Assembly: GCF_035582795.1 (NCBI RefSeq)
Contig: NC_134367.1
Location: forward strand, 52,049,562 to 52,113,561
Direction of reading: 5' to 3'
DNA length: 64,000 nt
Origin: Mycteria americana
Lineage: Eukaryota; Chordata; Aves; Ciconiiformes; Ciconiidae
The notes below the pieces were generated by a model, which made no database searches, was not told where the DNA came from, and saw only the letters and a list, made by a program, of their open reading frames with translations. Positions within the stretch are counted from its first letter, which is position 1; each line of letters opens with the position of its first letter. Shown in pieces: positions 25,501 to 37,110 of this stretch. The position numbers and the translations under genes were made by a program.

Positions 25501-26054
25501 TTGTTAAACTATTCTATTGAACAAGTGCTGATGTCACAGCAATTTGGGACATCAGTCAATGGGCGTTCCTTTTAATTAGGGCTAAAGTCTTTGTGTGTGT
25601 GAGCTTGTCTCCAAATCTTGCAAGTGTAACTTACCCAAGAAGGCTTTAAAAAAATATGTCGACTTTGTATTTGAATATCAGAATTTAAAACACTTTTTGC
25701 CAAATTTGAGCTAATTTAGAAAAAGGGAAAAAAGTTCTACCTTAGTTCAAGAGATAATCTTCTCATTTTGATACCTTGTTGGTGCTTTTTGTGGATTTAT
25801 ATGCCTGAAGAAAAAACTAGGCACAATAGAAATGTCATACAGTTTGTCTTACTCCATGATAGTATAAATGAAGCCACAGTGTAGGTGTTACCTGTAAAAA
25901 ATGATATTTTGGCAATATTTTATTTTATTGTTCTTTGCTAGTGACAAAATACCATGTTCCTAGGCCAGGTCCACCCTTAGATATGTTGCTTATACAGAAT
26001 TGCAACCCTTGCAGAGCTGACTGCTTGTATCTCTGTGTCTTTTTCATGGCATAG
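22508..26054 (+). other. Intron, no recognised content
   Basis: This is an AT-rich intron between two adjacent exons whose phases match (0/0), so no exon is missing. Only short homopolymers (T and A runs near 23420 and 23710) and chance frames were seen. Confidence 0.6.
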
Positions 26055-26247
26055 GTCCACAACGCTCAGTTCATGGAGTTTGCAGAGGTGGAAAACCATG
26101 ACAGCTTTCACACTAGTGAAGCTGGATACATTCACACGCAGGACCAGTGAGGGGTTTACATAATAGATGATGTGGCTTTAGAGGACCTGAAAGAGCTTGA
26201 GAACCAGCTGCTGCTTGTGGCCAGCCAGGACATTGAGAAAGATAAAA
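26055..26247 (+). pseudogene. CCDC162: CCDC162 exon with premature TGA
   Basis: From a GGCATAG acceptor the exon continues the previous one in phase 0: NAQFMEFAEVENHDSFHTSE, then YIHTQDQ, stop, GVYIIDDVALEDLKELENQL and LLVASQDIEK, ending in phase 1 at GTAAGA. The family reads HTQDQRGVYI-YDVALEDLKELE, so TGA 26148-26150 replaces Arg, as expected from a CGA>TGA change at a CpG. The flanking sequence and splice sites are good, so this is not a mis-set frame. Confidence 0.83.
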
Positions 26248-27159
26248 GTAAGATATCTACAGGTCCAAAAGACCTGTGATATTTTGGTTTGCTGTTTTCA
26301 AGGTAGGCTGATCCTATGACTTCTTGAATTGTTGCTGTACTTCTGCAAGGCTAAGTGCTGACTGGAATTTTGGGACCTTTCTTTATCCTCCTAGTTAGCT
26401 AAGTGATGAATGTGTTACAAAGACCTAACTGAGCATGTGGAATTGCTTGTCACATGTTGTTAATGTCACAGTTTTGCACTTACTCAGGGTCATAGATGTC
26501 AAAGTCATCCTGGAGGGGAAAACAACACAGAAGGGACATTTACTGATGTAGTTAAGTAATATAATGAGCAAGCACATCTTCAAGGCACAGAGAGAGAGTC
26601 AAAAAAAGAAAAATGTTAATTGCTTCTGAATGTCTTTTAATTAATGTATTGGATTACTTTTCTGCAGGCCTAAATTCACCTCCCACCACTTTTAAACTTT
26701 TCTCAGTTGTAAATAAGAAGCTGCAAAATATTTGATGTTCCAGACTTCCTTTTTTCCCCGCCACTTTTTTTTGATAGTAAGAACTGAGTTGAGGCAGACT
26801 GTAGTACAGATTTCTAAAAAGAGCAGCGGTATTTCTAGAATAGTGAGGAGGAAGAAGCTTGTAATCGTAGAAAGTATGGGGGGAGGGCCATTAGAAAACA
26901 GTCAATATATGCCACAAACATGTACGATATTCAGAGAATTGCACAAAATATCTCTTAAATCACTGGAATTACTTTCTGTATTGATAGGATAATGTTTTTG
27001 ATGCTTTAGTATGCTTCCCTAAAACTGAACGTTCTGACAGGGAATGCAGGGCAGAGCTGAGGATGAAGATGACCAAAAACCTTTACAAACCTGTGAATGC
27101 CTAAATGCCTGCTAGGACCTCCTGCGAAGTCACTTGAAGGTCCTCATTGTGGACCTTTT

Positions 27160-27570
27160 TCTGGAGCATCTTTCATATGAGGAGAGGCCGAGAGAGCTGG
27201 GACTTTTCTGCCTGGAGAAGGCTCAGGAGGGATCTAATCAGTGTGTGTAAATACCTGGTGGGAGGGAATGAAGAAGAGGGATCCAGACTCTTCTCAGCGG
27301 CCCCCACTGACAGGACGGGAGGCAATGGGCACAAACCGAAACACATGAAATTCCATCTGAACAGAAGAAAACGCATTTTTACTGTGAGGGTGGTCAAACA
27401 CTGGCACAGGTTGCCCAGAGATGTTGTGGAGTCTTCATCTGTGGAGATATTCAAAACCTGACTGGACATAGTCCTGGGCAACCCACCCTAGGTGACCCTG
27501 TTTGGGAGCAGGAGGTTGGGCTGGATGACCTTCAGAGTCCCTTCCAACCTCAACCATTCTGTGATTCTGT
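27160..27570 (+). mobile_element. CR1 LINE, truncated 3' end
   Basis: The segment carries the end of the CR1 ORF2 (RRLRRDLISVCKYLVGG, RGN/GGNGHK--H--FHLN, HWHRLPRDVVES) followed by the CR1 3' UTR and the terminal ATTCTGTG ATTCTGT repeat. It is 5'-truncated, as most CR1 copies are. The open frame at 27147-27461 is this element and not a host gene. It sits in the intron after the exon ending at 26247. Confidence 0.9.
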
Positions 27571-28622
27571 CATGACAGGAGGCAGACTACTGAATGAGGT
27601 AGGGTACGCTGGTAGGCCGGTATAGCAGTTCCTGTGTTTATATGTCACTTCATCATCACCTTCACACAGTACACTTGAGGACTGATCATGTACAACCTGT
27701 CCTAGCTCCTTATGCTCCTTCTTGTTATGGTCTCTTTCTGTGTGTCATGGACACAAACGCTTCTAATGCTGACTTCTTCGGTGGTCATGGACTTAAATGA
27801 CTCTCTTGTTCAGCTTTTGAAAAGTCTGCAGCTGAAGAGCAGCTGCTGAAGCCTCTTCTGTTTACTCCATGGCTGATTTTTAACTCTGCAGCTCTAAACA
27901 TTTCAGATTCACTCTACTTGATTTATCATTTATTGTCAAAATTAGCTCTAATTTAGATACTATCACAACCAAGAAACCAAAAGCCAAATTTCTTTAAGGA
28001 TTTCTCATGGACTGCTAGTGTAGAAACATTTGTAGTGATTTTTTTTTCCTTCCTTCACAGTCATTTTTAAATTATGAAGACTGACTTTTCTAATAGCAAG
28101 CCATCTGAAAAGAAAGCCCTCCCCTGGGTCTGCAGTCTGCCCTGCTATATCTCTTTGTAAAATTTATGTTTGAGTAGTCCATGCCGCTTTTCTTTGATCT
28201 GAGAGTGAAGGTGAGGAGGTGAAGACGATGCCAACATGATTTGGTGCTGTGAAAAATTAAGCTTCTCTTTACTTTCCTCCCCTAGTTTTCTTGTGCTTTC
28301 TCTGACTTTATCTCTTGATGTGGGTCTTTTGAACTCCAGCCATTGCCCTTTATCTCAAGGAATGTTTGTTAAAAGATGATGGAAGAGATATGTTTAAACC
28401 AAATGCTTGGTGCACTTGTTCTTTGCCTTGCAGCATACTCTAGGGCCCTCTAAAGCTTCTGGGACTTGAAATCCTTTCCTGGCCTGGGGTTCCCTGGCAA
28501 GCAAAAACCACAACCCTGTGCTATAAATAAAAAGAATTACCACAAGCCCTGGGACTCTAGGCATGTGGAAATCCCTCTGATACTGACATCTGCTTGTTTT
28601 CTACTTAATTTTTTTGTTTTAG

Positions 28623-28750
28623 GCAATGTAACTTGTAAGCAATTCAGTGGCAGCAACATCCTTGGCTGGGCACATGCCTCTCTGGATCGTTGTGCTGTGC
28701 TGCTTGACCTCTGGACCTGTGAAACTGCTCTCTTGGAAAAAAAATGCCAG
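28623..28750 (+). CDS. CCDC162: CCDC162 exon (LLDLWTCETALLEKK)
   Basis: From a TTGTTTTAG acceptor, two bases complete the Ser codon left open by the previous exon (phase 1). Then 42 open codons read NVTCKQFSGSNILGWAHASL and DRCAVLLDLWTCETALLEKK, ending at CAG/GTACAG. The second half matches the family VDRFAVLLDLWTCETALLEKK. No damage is seen. Confidence 0.82.
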
Positions 28751-29412
28751 GTACAGAAGCTTTTCTTGCTCTGAAAGCAGTGATTTGCAATCCGTTCACT
28801 TCAGGTTGTGCAAGGTTCTCTTTCAACAGCATTTCCTGTTGTGTACACACAGGGATGCCAGAGCCAGCAGCCATGGGTGGTGGTATAGGTTTCAGATGCA
28901 TTGGGAACCTGGTGCTAGGCTGGGCTGGGCGCAGAGGGTTGGAGCTTCTGGGTGCTGTGATTTGGGTCTAAAGGACCACATGTAATGGCTTTTGCAACAA
29001 GAGAGCAGAAATGCTCTCGTTGTCAGACAGCAGCCTCTGTAGCTGCTGTGCCAGGGGCTGGAAGCACTTCTGCAAGGCCTTAGGGAGAGTCACCTACCAC
29101 TGGATAATTGGGAAGGATAATTGGGAACGACGAGGCCATCTCCAGAGCAAAAATGCAGAGCATGTTGTGTCACTCCTTGTCTGCCAGGGAATGGAGCAAA
29201 TGCAGATTAGGAAGAACCAGGTCCAGCCCTGAGGAGCCTGGGCCACCAGGAAATCCAAGATGCACTTTTTTTCTGTGGTCCTGGCTGTCCCTGCTTTCTG
29301 GGGCTGGTGCAGGAAACTTTTTATGGCTGTCATTAGAACTGTAATCACTGCATCTTGATGAAGTGAAGCCCAGGGAGGAGAGACTCAGTCCACAGCTGGC
29401 TAGGCCCATCAT

Positions 29413-29462
29413 TTGGATTACCCTTTGTTAGAGGGATATTTGGATTACCCTTTGTCAGAGGA
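29413..29462 (+). repeat. Duplicated TTTGGATTACCCTTTGT segment
   Basis: TTTGGATTACCCTTTGT followed by YAGAGG occurs twice about 30 bases apart with one mismatch. It is a small tandem duplication in an intron with no other recognised content nearby. Confidence 0.75.
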
Positions 29463-31623
29463 ACCAGAGAGATATTTTGTATGTTACAGCATAAAAGCCA
29501 ATCCATTTATTAATAAAACCTATATATATGATTCTATATATATTATAAATTTATTTCTTCTTTGTTAGTTAATCTATTTGAGAAAAAAATGCCATGTTTC
29601 AGTATGGAGTTAAAAAAACCAACAAACAAACCAACGCTAAAAATGTGTATTAAGTGATTCATAGCTTTGCCATTCACAAGGGCTGGCTGCATATCCTGTG
29701 GACTTTCCCCTTCCTCTCTCTGAATCTAGTCGTGTATCTGTATTTTGCCATGGGACATGAAAGCATACAGGGTTTCTGCCCAAAGTCTTCAGTCTTGAAA
29801 GATGAAGAGTAGACAAGCTCAGAGGAAGGGACCCAGAGGAGCTCGGAAGTGTGTTTCTGCCTATGGGACTCACCGGTCCCAGTGACAATGCTGTGAGTGT
29901 CAGGAAGCGGAAAGGAGCAGATAGTCCACTTCAGAAGCAGGGAGAAATGGCACTAATTGAGGTCACCTTCACACACTTCAAAAGTTTTGTTCTCAGTCCT
30001 GGAGTAACCCAGGGCAGCTCTCAAAATAGGAATGCTAGAGGGTGTTAGGGAATCTCCTGTGTACCATTGAAGAGGCTTTAAATAGAAAAGCTTTTAAACT
30101 AAAATAGTTGTATGGAGTTTAGGAAATCTCCTAGGGCCACTCTCCCATTTTCATAGAGGGGCTTTGTGTTACAGAGCTGTATAAAATATTGTCTAGTTGC
30201 CCTGTTCACTAAGTTTCTGTTCTCATCCCAATAGACTTTGCTTTCCATTGCTGTGTGATCATGCTACCTCTGTGAATCTACCTTTTTTTATCATGGGCCT
30301 TCTGTATAAGGAAACTTGCTTTCTTTTTGGAAGAAAAACTCCCAGTAGAGAAGAATGAAACCTCTACAGCAACAATACACTAATTCTTTTCCAAAACCAT
30401 CAAAGAGTATATTCTGGAACTGTTCTCACAAACCAACTCTCTAGACAGGATTAATAGTACAGATGTGCTGCTGCTGGAGGTCTTTTGCTTTCAGCTGAAA
30501 TGAAATGGAAATGGGTCTCACTAGCTTTGTTTCCAGCTGGGACAGAGTTCTTTCTGAATGAGGAAACGATAATCCTTTGTTCAGCAGCTGAGACAGCTTA
30601 GCTTAGCCAATATGAAACTTGCTTATAGCCTATTGCAGTGTCTTAGCTTCCTCCAGAACAGTTCAGGTCAGGCAGGTCTACATCAGAAAACTTGATTGTT
30701 TCCACTGAAATCTGAATTCTCAGCTACCGAGTTACCTCCTAAGCCCTTCTGCATCTTCCTCCTTCGCAGTCTTCTGGTATCAGTATGGAAAGTAATGTGG
30801 ATGCTTTTCTACTTCTGTGTCACTGTAAAATAGCCAGATGTAGATAATTTCATATTGACACCACCGATTTGTCCAAAAGAAAGAGCACTGGCCATTCATA
30901 TTTTCAATCTCCTAATTGCCGTCTGACCAAAAAGTACTACAATGGGAACCCGAGAGTTCACGTGCTGTCATGCTTGCCACATCTCTTTTTCTGTCCTAAG
31001 CTGTGGGTATTTGTAATTAATTTTTTTTAAAAATAAAACTTTACAGCTGTTCGTGGTAGAGGAGCCTGAAGAGCACATGTGCCTTTGTACATCTTTAATT
31101 ACATCTTCAATTAATTTGGAGTTTCTCCAAAAAATGTAAAGTAACTGTGACAGTCATTGCCAAATGAGATAACAGAGAGTCTTGTATGAGTCTGCAGGTT
31201 TCGGGTTGGGGGAAATTGAGTTTTTCAAAGACATGAAACCAGTGTGCGTGCTGGAAAAGAAAAAGAGAATGGATTAGAGTGGAAAGAAGTAGGTTTTTTT
31301 AAAGTAGTAAGTACATTGCCTTGTTACTTTTTGAAGGGAAAAATGTGCAGAATAAAAATCTTCATGCTTCAGTAGAAAAAAACCATGTTAACTATGCAAA
31401 ATTTGGAAGAAATTTCTCGTATGGGCAGTTTATTCTATGTTCTGTTCTTGAGCTTTCTGATGAAACATCAAGTAATATCCTGTGCCAGAAACAAGATGCC
31501 ATATCGTGTCACTGTTGGTTTGATATAGGCAGCAAACTCCATGATCAGAAAACCCTCCCCCAAGAGAGAATGAATCTTTGAGTGAATCAACATTTCTAAA
31601 TGTGCTTCTGAATATCTCTTCAG

Positions 31624-31824
31624 CTTCTAGATGTTTACTTTGAAGCTTACCAACATGTTTTGGACCCAGAGGAAAGATTTGCTTTGGCCCAAGTGATAAC
31701 TGACATCTTGCATAAACGTCCAAGGTTTGATCTCAAACTTGAATATTTCATCAACACCTACAAGGATGAATGCATCTGTTTGCAACTTCGCCTCCAAATG
31801 CTGAGGGACATAGTAAACCAAAAA
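31624..31824 (+). CDS. CCDC162: CCDC162 exon (DPEERFALAQVITDI)
   Basis: There are 67 open codons, phase 0 at both ends, from a CTTCAG acceptor to an AAA/GTAGGT donor. It reads DVYFEAYQHVLDPEERFALA, then ITDILHKRPRFDL and RDIVNQK. It matches the family segment Y-EAYQHVLDPEERFALAQVITDI-HKRPRFDL almost residue for residue. It is among the best preserved exons. Confidence 0.84.
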
Positions 31825-32798
31825 GTAGGTTGAATTTACAGTATATCCATCCTGGGGAAGTAGGAGATGAAATCCAGAATGAGAAGCTTCAATTATAGCC
31901 TGCATGGGTTTACAGTGTTAAAATGGGTCAATACTAATTTAACAACGAATTCTATGGATGCTTTGTAAATTGAAGGCCTGAAGCTCAAGAGCAGAAAGCT
32001 ATCATTTCATCACTATCAGAAAGAAAATGTTGGAAAGATTGCAGAGCTTCATATGTCATGTTAAAGCCACATCTGCTACCGTTTGAGACAATTAGAAATA
32101 GTAGAGAGGTGTGGAAGCTAAATAAAATTATAATCTGTATTTGTTTTGTAATGCAGTGGATAAGGAACTAGTCCTGTTTATAGTAAGCAAGATGAGTCTT
32201 TAAAAAGAATATAAACAAAGCTTGCACTTTAAAGTGCTCTTTGAAAAGCAGTATATTTCAGATAGCTGTGAATTCCTGTGCCAATAATTAAAGCACAACA
32301 TCTGAAATCCTCACATTTTCCCTCTGGTTTAAAAATCTGCCTCAACTTTCCTCTGTATCCTGCCACAAGATATTTCCTTTCTCTGAGCTTTAATCTCAGA
32401 GACTGCAAGTTGGGAAGTTTAATTATGTAACCTTTGGAACATGGCTTTTAGTCCACAAACGGAAGTTTGGGGTTTGGTACAAGAGGCCACTGTTGTTCTG
32501 CTGTCGCCACTAATGCTACCGTATTGCTGGCAGTAAAAATGGAGCCTTGACAGCATCGTTGGAGCTCAAATTTTGTTCTGAAGGAATATGAAAGATTCAG
32601 AATAATTTTAGCAGGAATAATTAATCTAGAGTGGGTACATACACAATTTACTTGACAATTTATATATATATATAAATATATATGAATAGAAATTTTTGCA
32701 GCTTATGTTTAAATGAAGAATAGTTGGTTTTGCCTTGATTTCTAGCCATGTGTGAATTTTATTGGCTAATGTCCCTTGTGTTCATTGCTGAGTTTTAG

Positions 32799-32920
32799 AT
32801 AGATGCCCAGAGGGAATATGTCCACAAGATTTGGCAGGAAGGTCAGAGAGGTGGCATCGGTGAATTTGGACTTCCTTATAATGTAATTACTAAGCAGCTT
32901 ATCTCTCTTAACACTAGCTG
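32799..32920 (+). CDS. CCDC162: CCDC162 exon (IDAQREYVHKIWQEGQ)
   Basis: There are 40 open codons plus two bases, from a GTTTTAG acceptor to a TG/GTGAGT donor (phase 2). It reads IDAQREYVHKIWQEGQRGG and EFGLPYNVITKQLISLNTS. The family counterpart is IDHQREYVQKIWR-GQKGGI-EFGLP. Intact. Confidence 0.83.
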
Positions 32921-33275
32921 GTGAGTAATTATACAGTTTTCTTTTTCCGGAGAGTACCTCTTTCTGTTCTAGTTTCTGTGATTGATTGTAAAAATTTGGG
33001 ATCCAGCACCTGAAAATAAGACTATTTGAAAAAATGACAGTCTTAAGGTGAATCAAGCAATAGATCAGTGTCTAATGTTATTTAGTCTCGTGCTATTTAG
33101 ATAGCCAGAAAAACATTCAAAGAAGAAAAGTGATTCCTCCCCCACCGCCTTTACACTGTCCTTTCATGACAAGGGATTTGATAATTGCATCTTGCAGTGC
33201 AGTGGGACGTTACTGTTCCCTCGGGTACAGACTATTAAACAGTAATGATGAAAGTGGGTACTGAGGTTAGCCTTG

Positions 33276-33839
33276 TGTCCTGGTTTCAGCTGAGATAGAG
33301 TTAACTTTCTTTATAGTGGCTGGTATGGGGCTATGTTTTGCATTTGTGCTGAAAACAGTGTTGATAATACAGACATGTTTTAGTTGTTGCTGCAGTAGTC
33401 AAGGACTTTTCAGCTTCCCACGCTCTGCCGGGTGCACAAGAAGCTGGGAGGGGACACAGCCAGGATAGTTGATCCAAACTGGCCAAAGGGCTATTCCATA
33501 CCATACGATGTCATGCTCAGTATATAAAGCTGGGGAAGAAGAAGGAAGGGGGGACGTTCGGAGTGATGGCGTTTGTCTTCCCAAGTAACGGTTACGCGTG
33601 CTGGAGCCCTGCTTTCCTGGCGATGGCTGCACACCTGCCTGCCCATGGGAAGGAGTGAATTAATTCCTTGCTTTGCTTTGCTTGTGTGTGCGGCTTTTGC
33701 TTTCCCTATTAAACTGTCTTTACCTCAGCCCACGAGTTTTCTCACTTTTACCCTTCTGATTCTCTCCCCCATCCCACCGGGCGGGAGTGAGCCAGCGGCT
33801 GTGTGGGGCTTAGTTGCCGGCTGGGGCTAAACCACGACA
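33276..33839 (+). mobile_element. Solo LTR of an avian endogenous retrovirus, with 5-bp target duplication
   Basis: The 564-bp element begins TGTCCTGGTTTCAGCTGAG, ends GGGGCTAAACCACGACA, and is flanked by exact CCTTG copies at 33271-33275 and 33840-33844. A TATATAAAG box lies at 33521-33529 and an ATTAAA polyadenylation signal at 33708-33713, so the LTR reads on the plus strand. No internal retroviral genes are present; the element is what recombination between two LTRs leaves. A 5-bp duplication is typical of ERVL-like elements. The terminal sequences match a family I associate with neoavian birds. It lies in the intron between exons 32799-32920 and 34495-34723. Confidence 0.88.
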
Positions 33840-34494
33840 CCTTGCTTTAGGCTTGCTGCATCCTGACCTGCATCCTGACCCATCCTGACCTGGCTTCACA
33901 ACTTTCACTGCCCTTTGGCCACAGCCTATTACTCTTTCTAGCGCAAGTGTCCGGTAGGTTGAGCGTGTACTCTGTTTTCCCACGTGGAATCCACGCAGCT
34001 GTGCAGCACTGTGGGTTATACCAAGGGTTTACAGAGCAGCTAATACACACCCAGAAGCCAAGAGCCCCTTGCCTCTGGTCCTCCTGGTTTTCTGCCTCTG
34101 TCTCAAGCCCTTGGCCCTATTCCTCCCCCCCCTACACACATTTTGATTTTGTGTTGGTTATCTGAGGGCTTATTTTCAAGTGCAGACAGTTTTAATGGGT
34201 GGGCATAATAGACGTGAAAATGCGGTTCATAAAACATGTCAGCTAACGAAAGAGAATTTTAAACATTTTCTGTTTTCATTAGCAAATGAGACTACTTAGA
34301 TGTGTTCCAACATAATTATGTTTATTAAGGCTTCAGTTCTATTTTCAGATTTGATGATTGATTTCTAATGTGCGCTAAAGCCATTGCAATTTATTCTTGC
34401 AAATTAAGCAATTGCAAGGTTTCTTTATATATACAATTTATAAAAGCCTTATTTGAGAGCTATTTATTCTTTCTTTGGTTTTGCTGTTTTTAAG

Positions 34495-34723
34495 TCCTAC
34501 TTGGAAGAACAGTTATTTGCTGGAGTTTCACCCTTCGCTTGGTCTGGTGTGCTTAATCCCCAAAGCTCTTGAGTATCTCTACCAGGAATTCTACAGCATC
34601 TGCAGACCAAAAACAGCCAGTAAAGCAAGTAATCTAGAAAAACAAGCACTTCAGCTAGTAGTTGATGAGTGGCTAACTATGGAAAAACCAGAAACTTTTT
34701 ACAGCTCTCAGATTCAAAAAGAC
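34495..34723 (+). CDS. CCDC162: CCDC162 exon (YLLEFHPSLGLVCLIPKALE)
   Basis: From a TTTTTAAG acceptor, one base completes Cys, then 76 open codons read NSYLLEFHPSLGLVCLIPKA, LEYLYQEF, RPKTASKASNLEKQALQL and EWLTMEKPETFYSSQIQKD up to a GTAAGT donor (phase 0). The match to the family (YLLEFHPSLGLASLIPRALEHIYQEF) is strong. Intact. Confidence 0.84.
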
Positions 34724-35580
34724 GTAAGTTCCATTTTTATGTTAGTAATGACTCTTTAAAGCAGAATGACCAAGAGTGTGATCTTGCTAGTTCATTTATG
34801 CTTGCTGGTCAAAGTTCTAGCTATGTGATTCTTAATTCAATTATTTGTTTATGATTGGTGAAGATCCATTCCATCCACCTTTAAAACAAGATTTTTTTCT
34901 GTAAAGGAACACAGAAAGGCAGAACTCTTGATCTCATGCCAGTATAAAGTAGGAACAATCAGCTTAATGAGAAGGAAAATACACACACTTAAAACTGACG
35001 TGAGAGCATGCAAAGTCTCCGGGTTTTGTGTTTGTGTGTGTGTACAGTCTGCAAAAAAAAAAAAAAAAAAGACTGGACACTAAAGCAAACATTGTTATAG
35101 GTAGAGCCGGTTATTACTGTAATGTCCACCATTTCCTGGCGTAGAACTCTGAATTTGGTTGGTTGTAATTTTGATAAATGCTAATTATTGTGAATGAAAT
35201 TATCGATGCTGGATGTCTCTATCGGGGTTTTTTTTAAGTTAGTCAGCTTAGTTGTTGCTGAGAGCAAGAAATGGAAAATAAATTCTTTTATCTGTTTTCT
35301 CTACAAGATTGTGATACAGCTATGCTTTGGAGCATACATTTCAAGTTTGGGAAGGCTCATTTTAGGTAGTGATATGCTATGCTTTCATTCCTGCCAAGTT
35401 TGGCCAGCATAAACTAAACTAAAATAGGCTATTGCAACATGTTCAGTAGGAAGACATTATCTGAAGTTTCCGTGTGCCCTGGTATATCTATAACCCGAGG
35501 CAAATCAGGACTTTCCACTGTCCCTGCAATAATAGCTCTGGCCTAAGTGATCCATGTTTGATTTGAGTCTGAGCATTGAA

Positions 35581-35735
35581 AGTGAGCACGAGAAGCTGTT
35601 AGCTGCGCTGTCGCTGGTGTTGCCTTCGACGGAGGCAGCGGAGGAAGCTGGCTGAGCGGATCGCAGAGGAGACGCGGCAGCTCTGCTAGTGGAGCAGGAG
35701 CTGGGCAGGAGCATGGAGAAAATACAGCTGCCTTG
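35581..35735 (+). other. Broken coding-like island, unidentified
   Basis: This GC-rich segment reads like protein in three consecutive frames: SEHEKLLAALSLVLPSTEAA, then KLAERIAEETRQL, then LLVEQELGRSMEKIQLPW, ending at a GTAAGT donor-like site at 35736. Two frame changes (about 35640-35655 and 35680-35690) would be needed to join them. It does not fit between the neighbouring CCDC162 exons, which join perfectly without it. It could be an old retrocopy or exon fragment of another gene; I do not recognise which. Confidence 0.35.
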
Positions 35736-36954
35736 GTAAGTGGGATGGCAGCCACTAGATGGGAATGAAGATTGCGGTAGATGAAAAGCTGGGAGACAGA
35801 GACTAGGACTAAGACCCGGTGGGTTCCTTCCTTTTGGAAGGAAAAGATATGGGGACAAAAGTGCACTGCAGGTTGGGGCTGGGGCAAGAAGGCACCTTGG
35901 GTGGGGGTGGAAGGTTGAGAATGGTTTGGTAAAGAGATTGGATCAAGCTATCCAAAAGCAGTGATAACAAGGCTTGCTAATCAAGGGAGTGGGGATGAAA
36001 ATGAAAAATTGAGGCATGGAGACAGAACTGGTTAGATGAAGAGACTGCGAAGACAGTGATGGGTAAGAAAGCATAGAGGCAAACTAAAGGCAGAAGGGCA
36101 CAGCCACCTAGGCTACTCCCCTCCCTGCCCTGGAGCAAAACCCAAGAATTACTTATCCAGTGTCAATCTGATGCCAATAAAATCCACTGGCAGTGTCCCA
36201 CTACTCTCTTGTTCACAGCAGATCACAAACAGTTCTTCCCTTTTTGAATTTTAAATCCTAGAAGTCAGTGGCAGAGTTCTGTGATGGATCTTAAAGTTAC
36301 CGCACCGCTGTTGCCAAGGGGGAAAGGGAGAGGTTTTGTTGTGTTTACCTCTTGCCCATTCCTTTTCCTCCAGCAGAAGCTGCAGATGAGACAAACACAC
36401 GCAAGCAGGCAATGTTTAGAAAGACACTCAGGTTGTAAAAGTCAAGCATTTAAATTTTAGGAAATTTACCTTTGCCAGAGCAGATTGAATTTGGTTTCCT
36501 TTTGCATAGCCACGATGATGCAGTCTTTACCTGACCACATTGTTTTTCTTTATGACTTGGTATGCTAAAATCAACATTTCTGTCCTTCCTGGACTGCTCC
36601 TTTTGTGACCCTGGACCTCATTCTTTCATGTTATTCCAACCCTTCACTAAGGACGGTTTTACAAGATACAGTTTTTATTCCCCATCGGACTTCCTAAATA
36701 TCTTTCAATTTCATAATAAACAAACTACCCAGGGGTGAGGTGCAGACGCTGCCAGCCTGGGAACAGGTGCTTTTCCTATGTGGAAACATCAGAGTGCCAA
36801 ATGAAAAGAAAAGTGAATTCTGGAATGAAAAGACTAAATGGTCCCTGGGAAGCTGTGAGATCTTTCTTGCTCACCCCAAGCCAGGATCAGCTATACTTAT
36901 GTTATTCCCATGAGATAAATAGCTGTCCTGTTCTTAAACACATCAAGTCATAGA

Positions 36955-37110
36955 CTTTTTCAAGCAGTCTGTTGTAGTGCTTCACCAGCTGCACCTTTAC
37001 CAAGTCCTCCTTAAAGTCTAGCACGGATGTGCCTTGCTACAGTCTAAGCTTATTACCTCTTCTCTTGCCCTCTTTGGAAATAGGGACGATGCTATTCTCC
37101 TTGTAGCACC
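36955..37110 (-). mobile_element. Old CR1 LINE fragment, antisense
   Basis: The plus strand reads like a CR1 3' region in reverse: CAGTCTGTTGTAGTGCTTCA, later TTACCAAGTCCTCCTTAAAG and TTATTACCTCTTCTCTTGCC. It is strongly diverged from a typical CR1 and no open frame remains. Boundaries are approximate. Confidence 0.55.

Noticed and set aside
27147..27461. A 104-codon plus-strand frame that looks protein-like.
   Set aside because: It is the C-terminal end of the CR1 ORF2, not a host gene.
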